Shown one piece after another: positions 36,399 through 45,129 of a stretch of 64,000 nucleotides of DNA (positions within the stretch are counted from its first letter, which is position 1; each line of letters begins with the position of its first letter). The stretch is from the NCBI GenBank assembly GCA_020634235.1, contig JACKCB010000001.1:806001-870000 (forward strand), written 5' to 3'. Under the pieces are notes generated by a model, which worked only from the letters and a program-made list of their open reading frames with translations, was not told the DNA's origin and did not search any database. Source of the stretch: Ardenticatenaceae bacterium. Its GTDB lineage: Bacteria > Chloroflexota > Anaerolineae > Promineifilales > Promineifilaceae. A program made the position numbers and the translations under genes.

Positions 36399-38033
36399 GT
36401 GACCGAAAACAAAAAGAATATCTTGTACTATGGTGATAATCTGCAAATTCTGCGGGAGTACGTTGCTGACCAAAGTATTGATTTGATTTATCTTGACCCA
36501 CCGTTCAACTCGAAACGCACGTACAACGTGCTGTTCAAAGATGAAAGTGGTAAAGACAGTGAAGCTCAGATAACCGCCTTTGATGATACCTGGCATTGGG
36601 ACGCGGTAGCAGAAGCAACATATTATGAATTAATCACTGAAGCGCCGGACACAGTAAGCCGAATGATTGGTGCATTGCGTGATTTTATTGGTACAAATCA
36701 GATGATGGCTTATTTGGTAATGATGGCGGTTCGGTTGGTGGAACTGTATCGGGTACTGAAACCGACAGGAAGTCTATATTTACACTGCGACCCAACGGCA
36801 AGCCACTACTTAAAGATAGTGTTGGATACTATTTTCGGGGGCGAGAATTTTGTAAATGAGATTGTGTGGAAAAGGACAAATGTTCACAACGATAGTAAGA
36901 GTTGGAGTAAAGTAAGTGATGTAATCTTTTTTTATGCAAAGTCAAAGGAATTCACCTGGAATCCTGTCTATGCTCCACACTCGGAGTCACATTTGGCGTC
37001 AAAATATCGTAATCGAGAGAAAGACGGACGGCTTTACACCTTATCAGATATGACAAGCCCAAATCCCCGGCCAAATATGATGTATGACTGGAAGGGACAT
37101 ACTTCACCACCAAATGGTTGGCGCTATTCAAAAGAAACAATGGCCAGGCTGGATGAAGAAGGGCGAATATGGTATCCAGACAACAAATCAAAAAGACCAC
37201 GGCTCAAGCGATATTTGGATGAAATGCCGGGTACATTGCTGGGAAACGTCTGGACAGATATCAACCCAATCAACTCACAAGCGGCTGAACGGCTTGGCTA
37301 CCCAACTCAGAAACCACTGGCTCTTTTGGAACGAATCGTTCAAGCCAGCAGCAACGAAGGGGATATAGTACTTGATCCATTTTGTGGCTGCGGAACCACA
37401 GTGGCAGCAGCGGAAAAACTAAACCGTTGCTGGATCGGAATCGACATTACCCATTTGTCAATCGCGTTGCAGAAATATCGGCTGCAAGAGTCATTTCCAG
37501 AGGCAGAATTTGAAGTCATCGGAGAACCAAAATCAACGGATGCAGCCCGATTTCTGGCAGAACAAGACCGTTTTCAATTTGAATGGTGGGCGTTGTCACT
37601 GGTCAAAGCGAGACCAGGGCAAACGACCGGCCCAAGTAAAACTGGTAAAAAAGGCGCCGACAAGGGGATTGATGGGGTTATTAATTTTATCGACAGCGCC
37701 AAAGGTCAGCCCAAGCGGGCGTTGGTACAGGTTAAGAGCGGCAAAGTAAACAGCGCCACCATTCGAGATTTGCGCGGGGTGATAGCCCGTGAACAAGCCG
37801 CCATCGGTGTTTTGATCACGCTTGAATCGTCAACCCAACCGATGAGAACGGAGGCTGTATCAGCAGGGTATTACGAATCAGAGGCCTGGGGCAAGAAGTA
37901 CCCGAAAATACAGATACTTACGATTGAGGAATTGCTAGATGGCGCGGTAATCGAAATGCCGCCCGCGTGGGGAACGTTCAAGCAGGCAGAGAAAATAGAC
38001 AAAGAAACCCCAACGCAAACACCGTTATTCTAG
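36399..38033 (+). CDS. DNA methyltransferase (beta-class) fused to a PD-(D/E)xK/Mrr-like domain
   Basis: The 544-residue protein has the order of a beta-class N4/N6 methylase. Catalytic motif IV DPPF at 33-36 comes first, then a target-recognition region (about 120-300), then SAM-binding motif I DPFCGCGTT at about 325-333. The C-terminal 150 residues contain GADKGIDGVINF and ALVQVKSGK, matching the D...QxK pattern of Mrr-like nucleases. One polypeptide may therefore modify and cut DNA, or the nuclease-like part may guide it. The GTG start is supported by GAGGTT just upstream. No separate S or R gene is nearby. Confidence 0.88.
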   Translation: MTENKKNILYYGDNLQILREYVADQSIDLIYLDPPFNSKRTYNVLFKDESGKDSEAQITAFDDTWHWDAVAEATYYELITEAPDTVSRMIGALRDFIGTNQMMAYLVMMAVRLVELYRVLKPTGSLYLHCDPTASHYLKIVLDTIFGGENFVNEIVWKRTNVHNDSKSWSKVSDVIFFYAKSKEFTWNPVYAPHSESHLASKYRNREKDGRLYTLSDMTSPNPRPNMMYDWKGHTSPPNGWRYSKETMARLDEEGRIWYPDNKSKRPRLKRYLDEMPGTLLGNVWTDINPINSQAAERLGYPTQKPLALLERIVQASSNEGDIVLDPFCGCGTTVAAAEKLNRCWIGIDITHLSIALQKYRLQESFPEAEFEVIGEPKSTDAARFLAEQDRFQFEWWALSLVKARPGQTTGPSKTGKKGADKGIDGVINFIDSAKGQPKRALVQVKSGKVNSATIRDLRGVIAREQAAIGVLITLESSTQPMRTEAVSAGYYESEAWGKKYPKIQILTIEELLDGAVIEMPPAWGTFKQAEKIDKETPTQTPLF

Positions 38034-38234
38034 GGCAAAGAACCGGCCAACAACACATTGTAGCCGAATTGCTAATCTTGGCTCAAAATGAAAGTCGGCT
38101 GGGCCACAATCAGTCGGGTGAATGGTGGTAACTTCGCCCACCCGCAATCGGCTAAACTATATCGTTCAGGCATTACGGGAGCTTTACTTAGCCAGCGATA
38201 TGCGTGTTTGAAACAAAATTGGAGAATTTTGGAA

Positions 38235-39404
38235 ATGGGCGAGATAAGGAAAATCGTACGCGACGAATATTTGCTCAAGTACCCAGATGATGAACTGTTT
38301 CTTAAGCCATTTCTAAATGGTTTCTATGTTACCTGGGCAAGGCTAAGAAGAGCATACAACACCGAATTAAAAGTATTCTTTCTTTCCCCCGAAGATCATA
38401 TCAAGGAAACATATGGCTTTGAAAATGAGGTAATGTTAGTTTATGCACCATACTCTCGTATGGAATCCAGAACTCTTCAAGCAATTGAACAGATCTCCGC
38501 AGAATCCCCTGCAAAAGGCCGTGTAGAAACACTGAATTACTTTCTGATTTCTGATGCACAGAATATACGCGAGTGGTTGAATGAGTATACTTCATCTCGT
38601 CACGAATCCAGAATAATAGTCTCTTTTACAAAAGATGAACTACTTTCCAGCAGAGGCGATTCATGGTTTATAAGGAGACGGTTGGAAGAACAGTTTTTTG
38701 GTAGAGACTTGTTTAACTATTCTTTACCTCTGGTAGAGGATACGTATTTTTTTGGAAGACAGCAATTAATCATGGAATATCTGGATTCAATAAAGAGAGG
38801 AGAAAATAAGGCAATATTTGGACTTAGAAAAACAGGCAAAACGTCATTTATCTTCAAACTCCAAAGGTTGATTGAAAAAGAAAAAATCGCGCAATCCGTA
38901 TATATTGACTGCAAACTACCTGATATTCGCAAATCTCATTGGTACGAATTATTGGAAGACATAGCCGATCGAATAGCACGAGCATATGAAGTGCCGGTAA
39001 GCGGAGAATTTACAAATAGAAGAGCATCCAGAGCCTTTTATGAGGTTGTCAGCAAAATTAAAAGCCAAGAAGGAAAGATATGTCTCTTTTTTGATGAAAT
39101 AGAATACATCTCTTTCGTCGCAAAACTAGATCCACATTGGCACACAGAGTTTATTGATTTTTGGCAAACTTTGTGGTCATGCCAAAGCCAATTGAAAAAC
39201 CTGTCATTTATTTTGGCTGGTGTTAACCCTACTGTTATCGAAACCGATACAGTTAATGGGGTTCAAAACCCACTATTTAGTATTGTTTCCCACAAATATC
39301 TAACTGGTTTTACCAAAGATGAAGTATGGATCATGCTCAAAACACTGGGCAAAAGAATGGGGCTCCAATTTGCTTACGATTCTTTGAATAGCATTTTTGA
39401 TTGA
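38235..39404 (+). CDS. STAND/AAA-like ATPase, N-terminal part, ended by an in-frame TGA
   Basis: The encoded 389 residues begin with a 150-residue unrecognised domain, followed by an ATPase: FFGRQQLIMEYL, Walker A GLRKTGKTS at about 196-204, and Walker B ICLFFDEIE at about 283. The frame stops at TGA 39402-39404 within the IFD-stop-YGGHP motif, where such ATPases normally continue. The same frame stays open to 40301. ATG 38235 is preferred, with GGAGA upstream; an ATG at 38088 adds 49 residues that look like noise. Probably a pseudogene, a recent nonsense mutation, or a sequencing error. Confidence 0.8.
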   Translation: MGEIRKIVRDEYLLKYPDDELFLKPFLNGFYVTWARLRRAYNTELKVFFLSPEDHIKETYGFENEVMLVYAPYSRMESRTLQAIEQISAESPAKGRVETLNYFLISDAQNIREWLNEYTSSRHESRIIVSFTKDELLSSRGDSWFIRRRLEEQFFGRDLFNYSLPLVEDTYFFGRQQLIMEYLDSIKRGENKAIFGLRKTGKTSFIFKLQRLIEKEKIAQSVYIDCKLPDIRKSHWYELLEDIADRIARAYEVPVSGEFTNRRASRAFYEVVSKIKSQEGKICLFFDEIEYISFVAKLDPHWHTEFIDFWQTLWSCQSQLKNLSFILAGVNPTVIETDTVNGVQNPLFSIVSHKYLTGFTKDEVWIMLKTLGKRMGLQFAYDSLNSIFD

Positions 39405-39500
39405 TATGGAGGCCATCCACTGCTAACACGCCTATCATGCAGCTGGTTCAACACAATACTTGCAAGAGAATATAAAAAGCCCATAGTAATAACCAAACAG

Positions 39501-40301
39501 ATGTTTGAAGCACACAAAAATAAGTGTGATGACGAGTTGGTGTTTTACTGCAACCACGTTGTTTCCGAATTGAGGGAGTTTTATGAATACGAATACTATA
39601 TGTTTGAATTGCTGGCTAGTGGGCAACTGCTAGACTTTAAGGAAGCTGAGGACAAGCATATAAGACATCTTGTTAATTATGGAATTGTGGGTCGAAAAGA
39701 TGGAGACTATGCGGTAACGATTCCTGTTGTGGGTAAGTATGTAGGGATTGAGTTAGCAAAAAGTGAGGGACGCTCACTTGTCTATAAAATCGTTGAGAAG
39801 CCTGGTCGGGAAACATGGTTGACAAGGAGAAAAGAGGAAATTGTGACAGACCTCCGCGTACTGGAGAAAATCACCAAAAAGAATAGCTCCCCATTGATTT
39901 ATGGCCCAGCATCATTTCCTGAGGCTGATGAATTTCTGAAGATCACCGTGGCAGATTCTTTGGCTGATTTTTCTGTTTTTATTAACACATGTTATCGATG
40001 TTTTGTAGAACCAATAGACCATTACGGGAAATCCATTAACATAAAAACCTATTTTGGGAATGTGATAAAAAGAGAATATCCTAAGCTGTTCGATGCTTTG
40101 CTTAGGATCAGAGTATATAGGAACGAACGAGACCATATTCAATTGAACAATATCGCAAATGAGCAGTTTCTTGCTTTTCGTAAAGCTGATTTAGAGGGGC
40201 GTTCTCCCTCTCAGATAAGTGACCTGTATTTTACACTGCAACAAAGAGTTCTCGACGCTCTGTTGTTAAGCATTCAGTCAGAAATTACACGCTTGAGTTA
40301 G
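39501..40301 (+). CDS. STAND/AAA-like ATPase, C-terminal part downstream of the in-frame stop
   Basis: The first ATG in this open frame is at 39501, but the frame is open from 39405 and continues the upstream protein without shift (YGGHPLLTRLSCSWFNT follows the stop). The C-terminal 266 residues are helical and charged, with no recognised motif. If translated separately it would need its own start; no strong ribosome site is seen before 39501. Best read as the 3' part of one interrupted gene. Confidence 0.65.
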   Translation: MFEAHKNKCDDELVFYCNHVVSELREFYEYEYYMFELLASGQLLDFKEAEDKHIRHLVNYGIVGRKDGDYAVTIPVVGKYVGIELAKSEGRSLVYKIVEKPGRETWLTRRKEEIVTDLRVLEKITKKNSSPLIYGPASFPEADEFLKITVADSLADFSVFINTCYRCFVEPIDHYGKSINIKTYFGNVIKREYPKLFDALLRIRVYRNERDHIQLNNIANEQFLAFRKADLEGRSPSQISDLYFTLQQRVLDALLLSIQSEITRLS

Positions 40302-40361
40302 GAAGCGAATAATCTTTCTGAAGAAACAGAGCGATCAACAGAGTATTTATCAAGCATCCCG

Positions 40362-40472
40362 CCTAACACACCATCCAGCCGACGCTGGCGTGAGTCCTCA
40401 GACGACTTGCTGTTTGGTAGCTGGCAAAGGTTTTGGTCACCTGCGCCAGCGTGGCTGACCATAGCGTTAGAA
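40362..40472 (+). other. attC-like recombination site (integron cassette type)
   Basis: A 111-bp imperfect palindrome. The outer pair GCCTAAC...GTTAGAA has five complementary bases (CTAAC/GTTAG), followed by an 8-base unpaired spacer on each side. The inner box CAGCC-G-ACGCTGGCG pairs with CGCCAGCGTGGCTG, leaving one extrahelical G at 40382, as attC sites do. A 52-base variable loop closes it. This matches attC architecture; the right R' box (GTTAGAA) misses the consensus final pyrimidine. No integron integrase is in the window. Confidence 0.6.
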
Positions 40473-40496
40473 GCGAAAAACGACGCCAAGCACTTT

Positions 40497-40525
40497 GTTG
40501 CGCAACGCGCAACGACACGTATAAT
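40497..40525 (+). promoter_or_regulatory. HigBA promoter and candidate operator
   Basis: A perfect -10 TATAAT lies at 40520-40525, only 7 bp before the higB ATG, so transcription would begin at or beside the start codon. Just upstream, GTTGCGC-AAC-GCGCAAC (40497-40513) is an inverted repeat with 7-bp arms in the position expected for antitoxin autorepression. No good -35 is seen. Confidence 0.6.
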
Positions 40526-40532
40526 CTGGTTC

Positions 40533-40811
40533 ATGATCAAGTCATTCAAGCACAAAGGGCTTAAGCGCTTTTTTGAAACCGGTAACGTCGCAGGCATTAA
40601 CCCTTCTCATCGCCAAAAGATCAGAATCCGCCTCGCTGCTCTCGATACCGCTACAAATATAGAAGACATGGACCTGCCTGGTTTTCGTCTTCATCCTCTA
40701 AAGGGCGACAAACAAGGCGTTTGGGCAGTGGATGTTAGCAGAAATTGGCGTATTACATTTGAGTTCATAGATGGCAATGCCTATATTGTGAACTATGAGG
40801 ATTATCACTAA
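40533..40811 (+). CDS. higB: HigB-family toxin (RelE-like mRNA interferase)
   Basis: The 92-residue protein matches HigB length and pattern: an N-terminal MIKSFKHKGLKRFF, an IEDMDLPGFRLHPLKGD segment, and a C-terminal VSRNWRITFEF...NYEDYH ending. HigB toxins cut ribosome-bound mRNA. Toxin-before-antitoxin order is characteristic of HigBA. No Shine-Dalgarno precedes the ATG, and the -10 box is 7 bp away, so the mRNA is probably leaderless. It follows the attC-like site directly. Confidence 0.9.
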   Translation: MIKSFKHKGLKRFFETGNVAGINPSHRQKIRIRLAALDTATNIEDMDLPGFRLHPLKGDKQGVWAVDVSRNWRITFEFIDGNAYIVNYEDYH

Positions 40812-41104
40812 TGAACATGTACGACCCCCCTCATCCTGGCGAATTTATTCGAGCAGTATACTTGGAAGAACTACATATCAGTTCCCGCACCGTCGCCGCT
40901 AAATTGAAGGTTGCCCCGTCCACCTTCACACGCCTACTGAACGGCAAGAGCAGTGTTACGCCAGAGATGGCGTTGCGCCTTTCGAAAACATTGGGCAGGT
41001 CTCCCGAAAGCTGGTTAGCTATGCAAAACAACTACGATCTGTGGCAAACGCGGCAGCATTTCAACATAGACGAGGTTGAAAAACTCGAATTTCCGACGCA
41101 ATAG
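40811..41104 (+). CDS. higA: HigA-family antitoxin (XRE-type helix-turn-helix)
   Basis: The 97-residue protein has the VapI/HigA pattern: PPHPGEFIRAVYLEELHIS, then the helix-turn-helix TVAAKLKVAPSTFTRLLNGKSSVTPEMALRLSKTLG and SPESWLAMQNNYDLW. It neutralises HigB and binds the operon's operator. Its ATG overlaps the higB stop by one base, so translation is coupled. The downstream flank returns to high G+C within about 70 bp. Confidence 0.93.
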   Translation: MNMYDPPHPGEFIRAVYLEELHISSRTVAAKLKVAPSTFTRLLNGKSSVTPEMALRLSKTLGRSPESWLAMQNNYDLWQTRQHFNIDEVEKLEFPTQ

Positions 41105-41172
41105 CGTGACGTAGAGAGACCTTTGCGGCTGGGAAATCTAACATTTGGCAGATTGGCAGAAACCTCCCCCCA

Positions 41173-42063
41173 TCACCCACCCTTCACCTCCAACTCTTTC
41201 GTCGTCTCCGCAATCTCCCACACCGTATGGTCACGCCGGTTCTTAAAATCGCGCCAGCCCAGGAACCGGCCATACATCTCCAGCCCCACAAACGCCCACG
41301 TCCACACAAACGGCCGTGGCCGCCAATCCAGGTTACGCAGCAGCAGCCCCAAAATCCTCGTGCCGCTCATCGTGGCCACCGAATAGCCCAGCATCTCCTT
41401 CACATCCAGGTGGCCGGCATAAATGCGGCGGCGTTGGCGCAAAAAATCGGCCACCGTCTCCGCCCCCTTGTTATACACGACCGCAGAAGGCACATAGCGC
41501 ACCTGGTACCCCTGGCCGCGCACCACTGGCTCCACGCTGGCCTCATCCACCGCCGTATGGTAGGGAATCCGCTCAAAAACCTTGCGGAAAGCGGTCATCT
41601 CCCCCGCTTTGAAGCCGTGCAGGTTAATCTGGTGATGCAGCTCCCACAGCAAATGCACCCCAAAGCCCATAAACGTCTTCGGGTCATTCACCGGCACCGG
41701 CCGGCAGCTTGTCATGCCAATTTCCGGGTCAGCCAGCGGGGCCACCAACTGCTCAATAGCCTCCCCGGCCGGGAGCAAATCGGCACTGCACAACACCAGC
41801 ACCTTCTCACTGGCATGCTGCATAAACAGGTTAATGGCCGACGCCTTGCCCTCGCGCTTCTCCTGCACCAGCAGCTTGATGCGCGGGTCGCGGGCCAGGA
41901 ACGATTGCACCACCGCCTCGGTATTGTCGGTGCAGCCGCTAATCACCACAATAATTTCGCGCAGCGCCACCAGCTCAAACTGCTGGTCCAGCACCCGCTG
42001 CAAGAGCTTGCCAATGTTGGCTTCTTCGTTGTGGGCGGTAATGCCCAGAGAACAGGGGATCAT
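41173..42063 (-). CDS. Glycosyltransferase family 2
   Basis: The 296-residue enzyme has a GT-A fold opening (LGITAHNEEANIG at 6-18), VVISGCTDNT, a metal-site region LCSADLLPAG, and a C-terminal hydrophobic stretch (about 255-275). It would transfer a sugar to a lipid or polysaccharide acceptor. ATG 42063 is chosen because the GT-A fold starts there; an extension upstream encodes Gly/Arg-rich noise. Last gene of the glycan operon, 38 bp after the flippase stop. Confidence 0.88.
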   Translation of the reverse strand: MIPCSLGITAHNEEANIGKLLQRVLDQQFELVALREIIVVISGCTDNTEAVVQSFLARDPRIKLLVQEKREGKASAINLFMQHASEKVLVLCSADLLPAGEAIEQLVAPLADPEIGMTSCRPVPVNDPKTFMGFGVHLLWELHHQINLHGFKAGEMTAFRKVFERIPYHTAVDEASVEPVVRGQGYQVRYVPSAVVYNKGAETVADFLRQRRRIYAGHLDVKEMLGYSVATMSGTRILGLLLRNLDWRPRPFVWTWAFVGLEMYGRFLGWRDFKNRRDHTVWEIAETTKELEVKGG

Positions 42064-42101
42064 AAGGCACCAGTATAGCGCACCGGCCGGGCACAAACCA
42101 C

Positions 42102-43367
42102 CTACGCTTGCCCCCCGGCCGGGTACCGGCCCAGCGTCGTCAGCGCCCCGGCCACGTTGCCCACCAACCCCGCCGCCAGAATCACCAGGGCCACCTGCAG
42201 CAGCGTCTCGTGCCACACAAACAGGCCCATCACCTGGCCCAACAACACCACCCCCAAAGCGTAGACAAAGGCCGGCCGCTCGGCCGACAGCGCATAATTG
42301 AGCCAGATATTCAGCCCGGCAAACAGCGTCGTCGCCAGCCCCACCACCGGCAGCACCCGGCCGGGATCGGCATAAGCCGCGCCAAAAATCCCCTGCACCA
42401 GCGGGCCAGGGAACGCCGCATACACCGCCGTCAGCAGCAGGCCGGGCAGCATCGTCGCCGCCAGGGCCGCCAACAAAATGGGCCGCGCATCCCGGCCGGT
42501 GGCCTGGCGCTGCGTCACCTTGGGGAACAACACCTGCCCCATCGCCAGGGGAATAAACAAATTCATCTTACCCAGCGTCACCACCGGACCATAACTGCCG
42601 GCCACCTCCGGGCTAAACAGGCGCTTCACCACAATCGCATCCAGGTTAATGATCAGAGCGAAAAAGAGCAGGCCGGCCAGCGTCAGCAGCGAATAGTTCC
42701 AGCTCACCCCCCGGCCGGGCAGACCCACACTCTCCGCCCCCCACTGGGGCCGCAGCAGCCAGCGCGCCAGCAGCAGCCCCCCACCCATCGCCAGCGGCAA
42801 AGCCAGAATCGCCCCAAAAGCCTGCCAGCCGGCCAGCACCAGCGCCCCGCCCAACAGCAAACGCAGCAGCGCCTGGCTCACCTGGACCACGCCCAGGCCG
42901 CCAAAGAACTGCACCCCTTGCAGCGCCCCATCCGTCACCGGGCGCAGGAAGAGCAGCAGCACCGTCAGGCTGGCGGCCAGCAGCGGCCAGAAGGTGGGAA
43001 TTTGCAGCCAGTTAGCCAGCAGTGGGCTGACCAACACTGCCGCCAGAAAACTCACCAGCCCCCAGCGCCAGGCCCAGCGCCAACTGCGGCGCACAAACAG
43101 CCCCACCTGGGCCAGCGCCTGCTCAGCGGTGGTCAGCTCCGCCGTGTAAAATGCGACCACGTTGCGAATGCTGTTGGTAAGATAAACCACCACTTGCAGC
43201 AGCGCCGTCACGGCAATGAAGACGCCATACTCGGCCGGGGCCAACTGCCGCCCGGTAAACACCTGGAAAACGTAATCCATGCCCCCAGCCAGCAGCGTCG
43301 CCCCGGCCATAATCAGCCCGTGGCGCATCCCGGCCGAGCGCAGAAGCGCCGCCGCCCGGCCGGTCAC
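42102..43367 (-). CDS. Polysaccharide flippase-type membrane protein (Wzx/MATE-like)
   Basis: The 421-residue protein has about 12 membrane helices. Its opening LLAGGMDYVFQVFTGRQLAPAEYGVFIAVTALLQ is the oligosaccharide flippase signature. It would move lipid-linked oligosaccharides across the membrane. The start overlaps the upstream stop by 4 bp (ATGA-type), showing co-translation. Substrate unknown. Confidence 0.85.
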   Translation of the reverse strand: MTGRAAALLRSAGMRHGLIMAGATLLAGGMDYVFQVFTGRQLAPAEYGVFIAVTALLQVVVYLTNSIRNVVAFYTAELTTAEQALAQVGLFVRRSWRWAWRWGLVSFLAAVLVSPLLANWLQIPTFWPLLAASLTVLLLFLRPVTDGALQGVQFFGGLGVVQVSQALLRLLLGGALVLAGWQAFGAILALPLAMGGGLLLARWLLRPQWGAESVGLPGRGVSWNYSLLTLAGLLFFALIINLDAIVVKRLFSPEVAGSYGPVVTLGKMNLFIPLAMGQVLFPKVTQRQATGRDARPILLAALAATMLPGLLLTAVYAAFPGPLVQGIFGAAYADPGRVLPVVGLATTLFAGLNIWLNYALSAERPAFVYALGVVLLGQVMGLFVWHETLLQVALVILAAGLVGNVAGALTTLGRYPAGGQA

Positions 43368-45118
43368 GGCTGCGGCTCCAGGGGCAGCACAGCGCGGTCC
43401 GCGCCCCCGGCCGGGCCAGTCACCGGCCAGCGCGCCAGCGTGGCCGGGTCGTACAACCCCACGGCCAGGCTTAATCCCTCCCCTTCCGGCCAGAGCAGCG
43501 GATGGGGGTCAGCAATAATGGTGCCCGGCTGCCAGACCGAGACCGGGTAGGTGTTCAGCACCGGCTGGGCATCGTGCTGGGCCAGAATCTCCCCGGCCGG
43601 GTTCAGCACATGCACAAACACCTTCGGATTGGCGTCTACGGCCACCAGCGGCTGCCAGTACAGGGTCAGGGTAGCCGGCTCGCCCGGCCGGGGTTGGGGC
43701 GGCTCCAGGCGATACCCCACCAGCCGCAGCGTTTCACCAAAAGTCGCCCCGGCCGGGTTGGCAGTCGCCGGCAGGCTGCCATAAAGCCAGGTGGGATCCA
43801 CCCACAACTGCGGCTGCCGCCACAATCCTTCCGGCTGTCCTGCCACCGCCTCCGTGGCCAGCGTCAGCATGGTCTCCTGGCCGGCCAGATCATCCAGGGG
43901 CAGTTCAACCACCAGCCAGCCATCGGCCGCCGTGCGCACCGCCTCGTGCAGCAGCTGCGTCCCGGCGTGCACCGTAAAGCGCAGCGCCCCCGCGCCAACG
44001 GTCTGCATCCCCACGAACAGCGTCCCGTTCAGCGGCACGGTCACAGCGTAGCTCACCGCCGAGGTCGCCGGCACGCGCAGCGCCGCCACAAAGCCCGCAT
44101 CCTCCCCCGCCGGCCCGAATTGGGTATGGACAAAGCGCTCTTCGGGCAGGCGCTGCGCCGTCCACAAGGTCAGCAGCAGGTCGTTGTTCAGGCTGTGGCG
44201 CGGCTCTGGCGGATTGGGCAGGGTCAGCGCCAGGGGGGCCTCCACGGCCGCCAGGGCCACCGGCCGCGTTGGCCAGGGCAGCCGCACCCGGCCAGAGCCA
44301 AGCTGCCACGCCAAAAAACCGCCCAACAGCAGAACCGCCGCCCAACCAGTTGCCCGCCGCCACGTTTGCCGCCCCGGCCGGGCCAGCACCACAAAAACAG
44401 CCGTCAGCAGCAGCATGAGCAGCAGCAGCCCGCCAAAAAGGCCGCCTTTGAAAGCCGGCGGCTTGTACTGCTGCACGCGCAGCCGGAAGAGGGCCGGCAG
44501 AAGCTGCTCGCCCAGGGCGTCTAGCCACCAGCGGCCGGGCAGCCCGCCGGCGCTGTAGGTGTACAGCTCCAGGTTACCCGGCCGGGTATATTCGTTAAGG
44601 CGAATGGCGCTGCCCAGGCGGTCGCCGCCCACCGCCCGCGTGGTCACCGGCCGGGCGCTGTCGGCCGTAGGCGCGGCCAGGGTCAGGACAAAGGTCTGGC
44701 CGCGGGCCTGGGGGATGGTAGGCAGGCGTAGCTGGTAGTAGCGCCCGGCCGGGTTGTCCAGCACAATCTCGCCGCCGTAAACGGTCCCGGCCGGGGTGCT
44801 GAGCGACACCGGCACCACCGTGCCCGGCTCCCCGGCCAGCCACACTTCCAGCAGGGCCAGCCGGTCCGCCCCGGCCACAAAGGCCTGCGTCACCCGGTTG
44901 GGGCCATACAATGCCGGCAGCGGCGCGGGGTCGGGCACGCCCGGCGCTTCCTGAGCCTGGGTCCACGGCCGGGGAAACAGGTAGTGGGCATCGTAAAACA
45001 TCGGCACCTGCACCTGCGGCCCCACCCCCGCCGCCCGCCACAACCCGCCCAGCAGCAGCAGGCCCAGGGCGGCCAGGAGGACAAGAAAGGCAAGGAGTAA
45101 CGGGCGAAGCCTGGTCAT
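43364..45118 (-). CDS. Membrane-anchored protein with C-terminal beta-sandwich, glycan operon
   Basis: The 584-residue protein has an N-terminal membrane segment (LLLAFLVLLAALGLLLLGGL), an extracytoplasmic beta-rich part, a central pair of helices (about 225-275), and a further external region ending in the module FVHVLNPAGEILAQHD...LAVGLYDPATL. No catalytic motif is recognised. It overlaps the flippase start by 4 bp and follows the DUF2142 gene closely. ATG 45118 is preferred over 45124 because GGAA lies 8 bp upstream. Confidence 0.72.
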   Translation of the reverse strand: MTRLRPLLLAFLVLLAALGLLLLGGLWRAAGVGPQVQVPMFYDAHYLFPRPWTQAQEAPGVPDPAPLPALYGPNRVTQAFVAGADRLALLEVWLAGEPGTVVPVSLSTPAGTVYGGEIVLDNPAGRYYQLRLPTIPQARGQTFVLTLAAPTADSARPVTTRAVGGDRLGSAIRLNEYTRPGNLELYTYSAGGLPGRWWLDALGEQLLPALFRLRVQQYKPPAFKGGLFGGLLLLMLLLTAVFVVLARPGRQTWRRATGWAAVLLLGGFLAWQLGSGRVRLPWPTRPVALAAVEAPLALTLPNPPEPRHSLNNDLLLTLWTAQRLPEERFVHTQFGPAGEDAGFVAALRVPATSAVSYAVTVPLNGTLFVGMQTVGAGALRFTVHAGTQLLHEAVRTAADGWLVVELPLDDLAGQETMLTLATEAVAGQPEGLWRQPQLWVDPTWLYGSLPATANPAGATFGETLRLVGYRLEPPQPRPGEPATLTLYWQPLVAVDANPKVFVHVLNPAGEILAQHDAQPVLNTYPVSVWQPGTIIADPHPLLWPEGEGLSLAVGLYDPATLARWPVTGPAGGADRAVLPLEPQP

Positions 45119-45129
45119 GCGCATTTCCG

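Larger units (their letters stand above)
36200..41110 (+). mobile_element. Probable horizontally acquired AT-rich island
   Basis: The stretch is clearly poorer in G+C than both flanks, uses AT-rich codons, and lacks the CCGGCCGG motif that recurs every few hundred bases elsewhere. It carries only mobile-type cargo: a modification/restriction gene, an ATPase gene broken by a stop codon, an attC-like site and a toxin-antitoxin pair. No integrase, transposase or clear target duplication was found, so the borders are approximate. Confidence 0.65.

Noticed and set aside
38054..38114. Second attC-like site before the ATPase gene
   Set aside because: A hairpin can be drawn (AGCCGA with TCGGCT) but the required AAC and GTT outer boxes are missing on the right side.
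39402..39404. Selenocysteine reading of the internal TGA
   Set aside because: The position is not a redox site in this ATPase type and no SECIS-like hairpin directly follows; a nonsense mutation or error is simpler.
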